Shown here one piece after another: positions 14,846 through 22,513 of a stretch of DNA of 34,039 bases. Each line of letters opens with the position of its first letter. Position 1 is the stretch's first letter. The DNA comes from DATBDE01 sp036270095 (GTDB lineage: Bacteria; Actinomycetota; Thermoleophilia; Solirubrobacterales; Solirubrobacteraceae): NCBI GenBank assembly GCA_036270095.1, contig DATBDE010000081.1:1-34039 (forward strand). Direction: 5' to 3'. Under the pieces are notes generated by a model that saw only the letters and a list, made by a program, of their open reading frames with translations, made no database searches and had not been told where the DNA came from. A program made the translations under genes and the position numbers.

Positions 14846-15241
14846 TTACTCGAGCGACGCCCGGAACTCTTCCTCGGTGATCTCCGGCTGGCCGCGCGCC
14901 CGGCGGCGCTGGTTCTTCAGCGCGAGCAGCTGATCGATCTCCTCGCGCTCGAGTCGCTTCTCGCGCTTGGCGTTCAGCGCGCGCTGCTCGGCGGCGACCT
15001 CGGCGCGCAGGCCGCGCTCGGTCAGCTCGGGCTTGCCGCGGCGCCGGCGGCGCTCGTTGGCGGCCTCGAGCATCTGGTCGATGTCGTCGAGCTCGCTCTC
15101 GATCTGGGTCTCGATCGCGGCGTGGTTCGGCTTCCAATCGAGCACGTCGGCACCCGAGCCGGGATAGAACCGCCCCAGCAGCAACACGAAGATGACGATG
15201 ACCGCCACCCCGCCGAGGATGACGACGACAAAAGGATCCAC
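14846..15241 (-). CDS. small membrane-anchored protein with an internal coiled repeat
   Basis: A 131-residue protein. Residues about 4-23 form one transmembrane helix (VVVILGGVAVIVIFVLLLG), with the charged remainder probably cytoplasmic. Two copies of one motif, at residues 54-75 and 102-123, align without gaps: IDQ.L...N.RRR.RG.PE.TE, 14 of 22 positions identical, 48 residues apart, separated by a charged helix likely to be coiled coil. I do not recognise a named family. The gene leads the operon with the Rossmann protein and probably the rhodanese, and diverges from the 345-residue unknown. Confidence 0.72.
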   Translation of the reverse strand: MDPFVVVILGGVAVIVIFVLLLGRFYPGSGADVLDWKPNHAAIETQIESELDDIDQMLEAANERRRRRGKPELTERGLRAEVAAEQRALNAKREKRLEREEIDQLLALKNQRRRARGQPEITEEEFRASLE

Positions 15242-15256
15242 AGCCTGGCGCGAGTG

Positions 15257-15262
15257 TACCCT
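15257..15262 (+). promoter_or_regulatory. -10-like box TACCCT
   Basis: TACCCT ends eight bases before ATG 15271, the same leaderless geometry seen elsewhere. No Shine-Dalgarno sequence is present. Confidence 0.35.
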
Positions 15263-15270
15263 CGCGGCCG

Positions 15271-16308
15271 ATGTCGGCCATGGAGACCATCGACGACGCG
15301 CTGGCCACGGCCGACCCGGTGCTCCGCAACCTGAAGATCACGCTCGCACACCGCGAGCTGTCGATCGGGCTGCACGAGCGCCTCGGGCCCGACAGCGGGG
15401 CCAATTTCCACACCTGGGCGGTGTGGGGCTCGAAGAAGGCCGGCCGCACCATCCGGCGCGAGGACATTCCCGTCCTGCCCGTCGCCGCCACCGCCGCCGG
15501 TGGCGCGGTGGGCGCCGGCGCGGGCGCGATCGCCGCAGTCGGCAGCAACCGGCGGGGCCGCCCCGTCCTCGTGGCCGGCGCCGCCGCCGCGGGCGCGCTG
15601 GCCGCGCGCAAGCACGTCCACCGCGGCCTGGACACCGCCGCCGAGCAGATCCTCGGCGGCAACGTCACCGTGCTCGACGAAATCGGCCGCATCACCGCGC
15701 GCTTTCTCGACGCGTTCCCGGCCGGCGACCCGCCGCCGCGCGAGGCCGTGGAGGAGTTCGTGGCCGCCTTGCGCCCAGGCGCGCCCAGCACGGACGGGGA
15801 GGACCTGCTGCGCCTGGCCTTCACCGACTACGCGCTGGCCTGGCGCGAGCGCGAGGAGCGCCCGCGCGTGCAGTACATGCTCCTGGCCAACCTCAACGCG
15901 ATCGTGCACGAGCACGAGCGCCTCGAGCCGTATATCGACGCCGCCGTGCCCAGCGCGCTACGGCGGCTCATCACGTCGCGCCTGCTCGACTTCCGCGTGG
16001 GCAGCGAGGACCTCTCGGTGCACGCCGACGTGCCTCGGGTCGACGGCCGCCGCTACGCCCACGGCCTGACCCAGATCGACAACCCCGAGCTGTTCCTGTT
16101 CCTCAACGGGCCCGCCGGCTGGGACCGCACCCGCGACACGCTGACCGGCAGCGGCGCCGGCGACTGGACCCAGCTGCGCGACCGCATGAACTACATCTGC
16201 GACCTCTTCCGCTCGCGCCAGTTCGATCCGGGGCTGTTCGCCGCCCCGTACAAGGACGCGCAGGTCGCCGCCATCCGCGCCGGGCGCGTGCCCGACGGGC
16301 CGCTGTGA
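15271..16308 (+). CDS. conserved protein of unknown function with a hydrophobic Ala/Gly hairpin
   Basis: A 345-residue protein that I cannot assign to a named family. Residues 1-65 look soluble and helical (LKITLAHRELSIGLHERLG). Residues about 68-91 and 97-112 are Ala/Gly-rich hydrophobic segments flanked by RR and RK, which could form a membrane hairpin. The rest is mostly helical, with VQYMLLANLNAIVHEHERL, LFLFLNGPAGWDRT and MNYICDLFRSRQFDPGLF. Codon usage is typical of real genes here. The GTG start of the downstream Nudix gene overlaps its TGA stop, so the two are coupled. Initiation may also occur at the ATG three codons later. Confidence 0.7.
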   Translation: MSAMETIDDALATADPVLRNLKITLAHRELSIGLHERLGPDSGANFHTWAVWGSKKAGRTIRREDIPVLPVAATAAGGAVGAGAGAIAAVGSNRRGRPVLVAGAAAAGALAARKHVHRGLDTAAEQILGGNVTVLDEIGRITARFLDAFPAGDPPPREAVEEFVAALRPGAPSTDGEDLLRLAFTDYALAWREREERPRVQYMLLANLNAIVHEHERLEPYIDAAVPSALRRLITSRLLDFRVGSEDLSVHADVPRVDGRRYAHGLTQIDNPELFLFLNGPAGWDRTRDTLTGSGAGDWTQLRDRMNYICDLFRSRQFDPGLFAAPYKDAQVAAIRAGRVPDGPL

Positions 16309-16814
16309 GCGGCGCCGAGTGGCGTTACTGCCCCGTGTGCGGGCGCGAGCTCGGCGCGCTCACCGAGGGGCCCGACCGCGGGCGCGCCGCGTGCGCGCGC
16401 GGGCACTTCGTCTACTACGAGAACCCGGCCGTGACCACGATGGCGTTCGTGCAGGAGGGCGAGGACTTCCTCATCCTCCAGCGCGCCCGCGAGCCGCTGC
16501 GCCGCGCCTGGGACCTGCCCGGCGGCTTCGTCGAGGGCGGCGAGCACCCGACCGAGACCGTGCGCCGCGAGGTGTTCGAGGAGACCGGCCTCGAGGTGCT
16601 TCCGCGCCGGCTCATCGGGGTCTACAACGGCGTCTACGGCGACACCGGCCGGGCCACCTTGGACTTCGCCTACGTGTGCCGGATCCGCGGCGGCCATTTC
16701 CGGCTCGGGCCCGAGCACATGGACGCGCGCTGGTATCCGCTCGACCGCTTCCCCGACCCGGCGTTCCCGTCCGAGCGCGAGGCGCTCGAAGATCTTCGGC
16801 GGCGCATGGGCTGA
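16305..16814 (+). CDS. Nudix hydrolase with N-terminal zinc ribbon
   Basis: A 169-residue protein. The N terminus has a zinc-ribbon-like set C9, C12, C30, H34 (YCPVCG...CARGH). The Nudix box is at residues about 74-96, GFVEGGEHP then REVFEETGL. This arrangement resembles NudC-like NADH pyrophosphatases in having a zinc ribbon, but lacks the SQPWPFP tail of NudC, so the substrate is not predicted; ADP-ribose-like dinucleotides are possible. The GTG start overlaps the preceding stop by three bases, whereas the frame's longer open region upstream is a shadow. Followed after 42 bases by a gene with its own ribosome binding site. Confidence 0.87.
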   Translation: MSGAEWRYCPVCGRELGALTEGPDRGRAACARGHFVYYENPAVTTMAFVQEGEDFLILQRAREPLRRAWDLPGGFVEGGEHPTETVRREVFEETGLEVLPRRLIGVYNGVYGDTGRATLDFAYVCRIRGGHFRLGPEHMDARWYPLDRFPDPAFPSEREALEDLRRRMG

Positions 16815-16820
16815 CTGGAT

Positions 16821-16826
16821 TAGGGT
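16821..16826 (+). promoter_or_regulatory. -10-like box TAGGGT with downstream Shine-Dalgarno
   Basis: TAGGGT lies 30 bases before ATG 16857. AGGAGG at 16845-16850 is six bases from the ATG. This gene therefore appears to have a conventional leader, unlike most of its neighbours. Confidence 0.35.
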
Positions 16827-16856
16827 CGGTTGGTCCCCCAACGCAGGAGGTCACGC

Positions 16857-17213
16857 ATGGCAGACCACGGGCTGTTCGTCGGATGGGGCGCCGTTGTGCC
16901 CGGGCGGGAGGCCAAGAGCCTCGACGTGTTCGGCGAGGTCGTCGAGCTCTACGGGAAGCTCCAAGCCGACGGCCGCATCGAGAGCTTCGATGTGGCGTTC
17001 CTCGAGCCCCACGGCGGGGACCTCGAGGGCTTCGCGCTCATCCGCGGCACGCGCGAGCAGATGGACGCGGTGCAGACCGACCCCGACTTCCGGAGCTCCC
17101 TGACCAGGGGCGCGATGGTCGTCCAGAATCTCGGCGTCGTGGCCGCGTACATGGGCGAGGCGCTGGGGTCCGAGATGCAGACGTTCCAGCAGGCCATCGC
17201 CGATCTGGCCTGA
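16857..17213 (+). CDS. small conserved protein, possible dimeric alpha/beta-barrel fold
   Basis: A 118-residue protein with ADHGLFVGWGAVVPGREAKS at the start, then ALIRGTREQMDAVQTDPDF and NLGVVAAYMGEALGSEMQTF. The layout (a strand, a helix rich in charged residues, EGFALIRGTREQMDAV, then a final helix) resembles small ferredoxin-like dimeric alpha/beta-barrel proteins, but this is only a resemblance. Start ATG 16857 is fixed by AGGAGG six bases upstream. It sits alone between the Nudix gene and the acyl-CoA dehydrogenase gene; function unknown. Confidence 0.75.
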   Translation: MADHGLFVGWGAVVPGREAKSLDVFGEVVELYGKLQADGRIESFDVAFLEPHGGDLEGFALIRGTREQMDAVQTDPDFRSSLTRGAMVVQNLGVVAAYMGEALGSEMQTFQQAIADLA

Positions 17214-17239
17214 GCGAAGGTCCGCGGCCGCGGGCGCGC

Positions 17240-17245
17240 TAGCGT
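17240..17245 (+). promoter_or_regulatory. -10-like box TAGCGT before the acyl-CoA dehydrogenase gene
   Basis: TAGCGT ends eight bases before ATG 17254 and no Shine-Dalgarno sequence is present, so the beta-oxidation pair may be transcribed as a leaderless message. Confidence 0.4.
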
Positions 17246-17253
17246 CCGCGGTC

Positions 17254-18420
17254 ATGGACTTCGACCTGACTGACGAGCAGAAGCTCGTCCGCGAGACCGC
17301 CCGGAACTTCACCGACAACGAGATCGTCGACCGGGCCCGCGAGAACGACCGCAACGAGCACTTCGATCTCGAGCTTGTCGGCATGCTGGCCGAGCAGGGC
17401 TACCTCGGCGCCATCGTCCCCCGCGAGTACGGCGGCGCCGGCCTCGACTACTTCACCTACGGCCTCATCGTCGAGGAGGTCGGGCGCGGCGACTCGGCCA
17501 TGCGCACCGTGATCTCCGTGCAGACGTCGCTCGTGTGCTCGGCGATCCTGCGCTGGGGCACCGAGGAGCAGAAGCAGCGCTACCTGCCCAAGCTGTGCTC
17601 GGGCGAGTGGCTCGGGTGCTTCGGCCTGACCGAGCCCGACACGGGCTCGGACGCCGCCAACCAGAAGACGCGCGCGACCCGCAACGGCGACGGCTGGACC
17701 ATCAACGGAGCCAAGATGTGGATCTCGATGGGCAACCACGCCAGCCTCGCGCTGATCTTCGCCCAGACCGACCCCGAGCTCGGCCACAAGGGCATCGCCT
17801 GCTTCCTCGTCGAGACCGAACAGGACGGCTACCAGCCCCAGGCCATCCACCACAAGATGGGCCTGCGCGGCTCCGACACCGCCGAGATCGGGCTCAGCGA
17901 CGTGCACGTCGACGCCGACGGCATGCTCGGCGAGATCGGCGACGGCTTCAAGGTCGCGATGACGTCGCTGGACTCGGGCCGTTACAGCGTCGCCGCCGGC
18001 TGCGTCGGCATCTGCCAGGGCTGCGTCGAGCACTCGGTCGCCTACTCCAAGGAGCGCGAGCAGTTCGGGCGCCCGATCGCCTCGTTCCAGCTCGTGCAGG
18101 CGATGATCGCCGACATGATCCTGCAGACCGACGCCGCCCGGATGCTCGTCTGGCGCGCCGGCTACCTGAAGGACTCGGGCAAGCCCAACACCACCGAGAC
18201 CTCGATCGCCAAGCTCTACGCGACCGAGGCCGCGGTGGAGTGCGCGAACACCGCCATCCAGGTCCACGGCGGGTCGGGCTACGTCGACGACCATCCGGTC
18301 GAGCGCTACTTCCGCGACGTGCGCGTCACCACCCTGTATGAGGGCACGTCGCAGATCCAGAAGCTCATCATCGGGCGCGCCGCCACCGGCATCAACGCGC
18401 TCGTGCCCACGGCAGGGTGA
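17254..18420 (+). CDS. acyl-CoA dehydrogenase
   Basis: A 388-residue flavoprotein of full family length. It catalyses FAD-dependent alpha,beta-dehydrogenation of acyl-CoA, the first step of beta-oxidation. Visible signatures are GCFGLTEPDTGSDAANQKT (substrate/flavin loop), WTINGAKMWISMGNHA, REQFGRPIASFQLVQAMIAD, and the C-terminal QVHGGSGYVDDHPVERYFRD followed by TTLYEGTSQIQKLIIGR, in which the Glu of YEGTSQ (residue about 363) is the catalytic base position of short- and medium-chain enzymes. Chain-length preference cannot be read. Its stop overlaps the GTG of the 3-hydroxyacyl-CoA dehydrogenase by four bases, giving a two-step beta-oxidation operon. Confidence 0.96.
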   Translation: MDFDLTDEQKLVRETARNFTDNEIVDRARENDRNEHFDLELVGMLAEQGYLGAIVPREYGGAGLDYFTYGLIVEEVGRGDSAMRTVISVQTSLVCSAILRWGTEEQKQRYLPKLCSGEWLGCFGLTEPDTGSDAANQKTRATRNGDGWTINGAKMWISMGNHASLALIFAQTDPELGHKGIACFLVETEQDGYQPQAIHHKMGLRGSDTAEIGLSDVHVDADGMLGEIGDGFKVAMTSLDSGRYSVAAGCVGICQGCVEHSVAYSKEREQFGRPIASFQLVQAMIADMILQTDAARMLVWRAGYLKDSGKPNTTETSIAKLYATEAAVECANTAIQVHGGSGYVDDHPVERYFRDVRVTTLYEGTSQIQKLIIGRAATGINALVPTAG

Positions 18421-20033
18421 GCGCGGTCGACGCGTCGCCGGGCCCGGTCGCCTCGACCATCGGCGTCGTCGGCGCCGGGACGATGGGCTCGGGCATCGCG
18501 CAGCTCGCTGCGCTGGCCGGCGCCCGCACGCTGGTGTTCGACGCCGTGCCCGAGGGGCTCGAGAAGGGCGTCGAGCGGCTCGAGGCGGGACTGGCCAAGG
18601 GCGCCGAGCGCGAGCGCTGGAGCGCGGACGACGCGAGCGCCGCAGCCGCACGCGTGGAGGCGGTCGACGGCCTCGAGGACCTGGCCCCGTGCGCGCTGGT
18701 CATCGAGGCCATCGCCGAGTCGCTGGAGGCCAAGCGCGGGCTGTTCGCGGAGCTGGCCGACGTGGTCGACGCCGCATGCGTGCTGGCCACCAACACCTCG
18801 TCCCTGTCGGTCACCGACCTCGCCGCCGCCGTGCCCGGCCCCGAGCGCGTCGTGGGCATGCACTTCTTCAACCCGGCGCCGCTCATGCGCCTGCTCGAGG
18901 TCGTGGCCGGCGAGCAGTCCGGCGAGGCCGCCCTGGCCCTGGCCCGCGGCACCGGCGCGGCGATGGGCAAGCGGGTGATCGTCGCCGCCGACGGCCCCGG
19001 GTTCCTGGTCAACCGCTGCGGGCGCCCGTTCGCGCTCGAGGCCCAGCGGGTGGTCTCCGAGGGCATCGCCACGATCGACCAGGTCGACCGCATCTGCCGC
19101 CTGGGCGGCGGCTTCCGCATGGGCCCGTTCGAGCTCTCCGACCTGGTCGGCCTCGACGTCGGTTTCGAAGTCTCGAAGTCGTTCTACGCCCAGTCCTACG
19201 GCGAGCCGCGCTGGCGCCCGACCCTGCTGGCCCACCGCATGGCCGCCTCCGGCCGCGCCGGGCGCAAGGCCGGCCGCGGTTGGTACGACTACGCACAGGA
19301 CCCGCCCTGGCCGCCCGACCCCGACGCGCCGGCGCCGGGCGGCGGCGACGGCTACCTGGTCGTCGCCGGTGTCAGCGTGGTGGCCGAGGAGCTCGCCGAC
19401 CTGGCGCGCGGCGCCGGCTGGACGGTGGCCACGCCCGAGGACGCCGAGGACTCGGGCGAGATCCCGTTCCTGATCCTCGACTGCGGGCCCGACGAGGCGA
19501 TCGCGCCGCTGCAGGGCGGCCCTCGTGCGGTGCTGTGCGCCGAGGGCTCGCTCAGCGGCCTGGACCCCGAGGGCGGAGCCGCCGGCTTCCACGCCGTGCC
19601 GCCGCTGGGCTTGGCCCGGCTGGTCGAGGCCACGCGCGGGCCCAACACGTCGCTGCTGGCCTTCGAGCGCACCGAGCACGTCTTCGGCACCCTGGGCAAG
19701 CACGTGGAGTGGGTCGGCGACGCGCCCGGCCTCGTGCTCGGCCGCATCGTGGCCCAGCTCGTCAACGAGGCCGCCTTCGCCCTGCGCGACGGCGTCGGCA
19801 GCGCCGACGACATCGACGCCGGCATGACGCTCGGCCTCAATCACCCGCGCGGCCCGCTGCAGTGGGGCGACCTCATGGGCCTCGACCACGCGCTCAGCGT
19901 TCTCGATGCGCTGTTCGCCGAGCACCACGACCCGGCCTACCGCGCCTGCGCGCTGCTGCGCCACCACGTGTGGGACGGGCGGCTGGGCGAGATCACCGGC
20001 GCCGGCTTCCACGCGTATCCGGGCGGGGGCTGA
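18417..20033 (+). CDS. 3-hydroxyacyl-CoA dehydrogenase with duplicated C-terminal domain
   Basis: A 538-residue NAD-dependent dehydrogenase oxidising 3-hydroxyacyl-CoA to 3-ketoacyl-CoA. The NAD loop GAGTMGSGIA is at residues 19-28; GMHFFNPAPLMRLLEVV carries the catalytic His; ADGPGFLVNRCGRPFALEA begins the dimerisation domain, with GPFELSDLVGLDV. After a Pro/Gly-rich linker, about residues 300-420 form a degenerate Rossmann-like segment (no GxGxxG), and APGLVLGRIVAQLVNEAAFA onward is a second C-terminal 3HCDH domain. This matches the long PaaH/FadB-like stand-alone type of about 500 residues. No hydratase domain is fused. Translationally coupled to the acyl-CoA dehydrogenase gene. Confidence 0.94.
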   Translation: MSAVDASPGPVASTIGVVGAGTMGSGIAQLAALAGARTLVFDAVPEGLEKGVERLEAGLAKGAERERWSADDASAAAARVEAVDGLEDLAPCALVIEAIAESLEAKRGLFAELADVVDAACVLATNTSSLSVTDLAAAVPGPERVVGMHFFNPAPLMRLLEVVAGEQSGEAALALARGTGAAMGKRVIVAADGPGFLVNRCGRPFALEAQRVVSEGIATIDQVDRICRLGGGFRMGPFELSDLVGLDVGFEVSKSFYAQSYGEPRWRPTLLAHRMAASGRAGRKAGRGWYDYAQDPPWPPDPDAPAPGGGDGYLVVAGVSVVAEELADLARGAGWTVATPEDAEDSGEIPFLILDCGPDEAIAPLQGGPRAVLCAEGSLSGLDPEGGAAGFHAVPPLGLARLVEATRGPNTSLLAFERTEHVFGTLGKHVEWVGDAPGLVLGRIVAQLVNEAAFALRDGVGSADDIDAGMTLGLNHPRGPLQWGDLMGLDHALSVLDALFAEHHDPAYRACALLRHHVWDGRLGEITGAGFHAYPGGG

Positions 20034-20068
20034 TCTCACGCTTTCGGTGCCCGCAGCGTTGTAAACCC

Positions 20069-20536
20069 GTGTCGTTACCGCCCTTCCAGACGGTGCTCGA
20101 GGAGCACCGTGAAGACGTGCTCCGGTTCTTGACCGCCAGCATCGGTCGCCAGGAGGCCGACGACGTGTTCCAGGAGACGTTCCTCGCCGCGCTGCGCGCC
20201 TACCCGCGCCTGAAGCGGGCCGACAACCTGCGCGGCTGGCTGCTGAAGATCGCCAGCCGCAAGGCGATCGACGCCCACCGCGCGCGCAAGCGCGCCCCCG
20301 TCCCGGCCGAGCACGTCGACCCGGGCGCGGCGCCGCCGGCGAGCAGCGCACTGCCCGACGAGCCGCTCTGGGAGGCGGTCCGCGCGCTGCCCGACCGTCA
20401 GCGCACCGCCGTCGTCCTGCGCTTCACGTTCGACCTCGCCTACCGCGAGCTGGGCGACGTCATGGACTCCAGCGAGGAGGCAGCGCGCCGCAACGTCTTC
20501 GAGGGGCTGAAGAAGCTCAGGGAGGAGTACCGATGA
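20069..20536 (+). CDS. RNA polymerase sigma-70 family (ECF-like) sigma factor
   Basis: A 155-residue sigma factor with only regions 2 and 4. Region 2 is VLEEHREDVLRFLTASIG, EADDVFQETFLAALRAYPRL and LRGWLLKIASRKAIDAHRAR. Region 4 is LWEAVRALPDRQRTAVVLRF followed by the helix-turn-helix LAYRELGDVMDSSEEAARRN. The ATGA junction couples it to the following alkyltransferase gene. No separate anti-sigma gene is next to it. The GTG at 20069 is the only usable start after the previous gene; the 35 bases before it contain TTTCGGTGCCCGCAGCGTTG TAAACC, which might be an autoregulated promoter, but no family consensus is claimed. Confidence 0.9.
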   Translation: MSLPPFQTVLEEHREDVLRFLTASIGRQEADDVFQETFLAALRAYPRLKRADNLRGWLLKIASRKAIDAHRARKRAPVPAEHVDPGAAPPASSALPDEPLWEAVRALPDRQRTAVVLRFTFDLAYRELGDVMDSSEEAARRNVFEGLKKLREEYR

Positions 20537-21138
20537 CCGCCGATCTCGAGCGCCTGCTCCGCGACGTCGGCCCCGTCGATGCCAACGCGGCCCAGGAGCG
20601 CTTCGTGCGCCGCGCCGTCGACGACGGGCTGGCCGACGTGGCCTATGCGCCCGTCGACTCGCCGGTGGGCGAGCTCATGGCCGCCGTGACACGGCGCGGC
20701 CTCGTCCGCCTCGCCTACGAGGACGGCCGCGGTGACGCCGTGCTGTCGGACCTGGCCGCGCGGGTCTCCCCGCGCGTAATCGAGGCGCCGGCCCGCCTGG
20801 ACGACGTCCGCCGTCAGCTCGACGAGTACTTCGCCGGGCGCCGCCACGCCTTCGACCTGGCCATCGACTGGGAGCTCACCCACGGGTTCACCCGCCGGGT
20901 GCTGCAGAGCACGGCGCGGATCCCGTTCGGCGAGCTCGGCACCTACCGGTCGGTGGCCACCGGCGCCGGCAACGCCGCCGCCGTGCGCGCCGCCGGCAAC
21001 GCGCTGGGTGCCAACCCGATGCCGATTGTCGTCCCCTGCCACCGCATCGTGCGCACCGGCGGCGCGCTCGGCGGCTACACCGGCGGCGTGCAGCGCAAGG
21101 AGTTCCTGCTCACACTCGAGGGGACGCTTCCGCGCTGA
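20533..21138 (+). CDS. ogt: methylated-DNA-[protein]-cysteine S-methyltransferase with N-terminal extension
   Basis: A 201-residue O6-alkylguanine-DNA alkyltransferase. The acceptor cysteine is C169 in NPMPIVVPCHRIVRTGG, the invariant PCHR motif; the DNA-binding helix-turn-helix is around IPFGELGTYRSVATGAGNAA, and GGYTGGVQRKEFLL closes the domain. It removes alkyl groups from O6-guanine by suicidal transfer to the cysteine. About 36 extra residues (LERLLRDVGPVDANAAQERF) precede the usual start of the domain. ATG overlaps the sigma-factor stop (ATGA), so the repair enzyme and sigma factor are made together. The 3' end overlaps the convergent WS/DGAT gene by 29 bases. Confidence 0.92.
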   Translation: MTADLERLLRDVGPVDANAAQERFVRRAVDDGLADVAYAPVDSPVGELMAAVTRRGLVRLAYEDGRGDAVLSDLAARVSPRVIEAPARLDDVRRQLDEYFAGRRHAFDLAIDWELTHGFTRRVLQSTARIPFGELGTYRSVATGAGNAAAVRAAGNALGANPMPIVVPCHRIVRTGGALGGYTGGVQRKEFLLTLEGTLPR

Positions 21139-22513
21139 GCGCGGCCTCCCGCAGCTCCGCGATCGCCTCCTCGAACATCGCGGCCAGCTCCTCGAGGTCG
21201 GGCATGGCGTCGTAGTCGCCGATCAGGCCGATGTCGGCGCCGCCGTTGTAGCTCATGATCGCCACCGCCAGCGTCTGCTCGGCGGCCAGGAAGGCCACCG
21301 GCACGAGCTTCTGCAGCTCGCGCCCGAGCAGGTAGAGCGGGAACTGCGGCCCGGGCACGTTGGTGACGAGCAGGTTGTACATGCGCGGGGAGAAGTTCAG
21401 CCGCGAGGCCTGCGCGAACACGGTCGGGGGCGCGAAGTCCTGCAGCCCGGCGATGAGCTCGGCCCCCAGCGCCTGCTTGGACTCCTTCAGGTGCTTCATC
21501 GCGTCGGTGACGATCTCCTGGCGCGCCACCGGGTCCTGCGCGTAGACCGGCAGGCGCCCGACCATGATCGTGATCCTGTTGCCGAGCTGGCCGCGCTCGT
21601 CCTCGGCCCGCACCGACACCGGCACAGCGCCCCGCAGCTCCAGCCCCTCGGTGCGCACGCCGCGCGAGCGCAACCAGCGCTGCAGCGCACCCGAGACGAC
21701 GTTGAGGAACACGTCGTTGACGGTGCCGCCGAGCGCGTTCTTGATCGCCTTGAGCTCGGCCAGGTCGGCGTGGATCCAGACCACGCGCCGGTGCGAGCCG
21801 CAGTGCTGGTTGAGCGGGGTCTTCGGCGCGCCCGCGACCAGGCCCGCGGCCACCTCGCCCACGGCCTCGACGGCGTCGCGCGCCTGCCCGAGCGTGCGGC
21901 CCGGGTCGGTCACCGCGGTCACGGCGTCACGGGCCAGGCGGAACGGCGTGCCCACGAGGTCGGCCACCCCCTGGGCCGCGATGGCCGCGTCCGACGGCTC
22001 CGGCGCCGGCGTCCAGGGATCGGGGGCGCCGTCGACGGCGTCCGGGTTGCGGTCGAGGTCGAACAGCACCGTGGTGATGTCCACGCCGCTGACGCCGTCG
22101 ACCAGGCAGTGGTGGGTCTTGTTGATGAGCGCGAAGCGGTCGGGCTCGAGCCCGTGCACGAGCCAGATCTCCCACAGCGGCTTGGAGCGGTCCAGGCGCT
22201 GGGAGAAGATCCGGCCGGCCAGCAGGCGCAGCTGCTCGAGGCTGCCCGGCTCGGGCAGCGCCGTGACCCGCACGTGGTAATCGATGTTGAAGCGCGGGTC
22301 GTCCACCCACAGGGGGCGGCCGAGCTCCAGGCGCGGGAAGGCGAGCTTCTGCCGGTAGCGCGGCACGAGATGCAGCCGGCTGGAGATGTGCTCGATGAAC
22401 CCCTCGCGGTGCGGCGCCGGGCCCTCGAAGAGCATCACCGAACCGATGTGCATGTGCGACCCCTCGCGCTCTTGGGCGAGGAAGCCGGCGTCGATCGAGG
22501 TCAGCCTGTCCAT
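21110..22513 (-). CDS. wax ester synthase / diacylglycerol acyltransferase (WS/DGAT) family protein
   Basis: A 467-residue WS/DGAT-type acyltransferase, clearly a different paralogue from the one at 11534-12925. The active-site motif is HHCLVDG at residues 134-140 in ALINKTHHCLVDGVSGVDIT; the ND block is GGTVNDVFLNVVSGALQRWL and the C-terminal NVPGPQFPLYLLG is conserved. Start MDRLTSIDAGFLAQEREGSH fits the family N terminus. It esterifies fatty alcohols or diacylglycerol with acyl-CoA. ATG shares one base with the TGA of the SDR gene upstream (TGATG), so both form an operon; the combination with SDR, ADH and ALDH genes suggests fatty alcohol/aldehyde or neutral-lipid turnover. Confidence 0.93.
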   Translation of the reverse strand: MDRLTSIDAGFLAQEREGSHMHIGSVMLFEGPAPHREGFIEHISSRLHLVPRYRQKLAFPRLELGRPLWVDDPRFNIDYHVRVTALPEPGSLEQLRLLAGRIFSQRLDRSKPLWEIWLVHGLEPDRFALINKTHHCLVDGVSGVDITTVLFDLDRNPDAVDGAPDPWTPAPEPSDAAIAAQGVADLVGTPFRLARDAVTAVTDPGRTLGQARDAVEAVGEVAAGLVAGAPKTPLNQHCGSHRRVVWIHADLAELKAIKNALGGTVNDVFLNVVSGALQRWLRSRGVRTEGLELRGAVPVSVRAEDERGQLGNRITIMVGRLPVYAQDPVARQEIVTDAMKHLKESKQALGAELIAGLQDFAPPTVFAQASRLNFSPRMYNLLVTNVPGPQFPLYLLGRELQKLVPVAFLAAEQTLAVAIMSYNGGADIGLIGDYDAMPDLEELAAMFEEAIAELREAALSAEASPRV

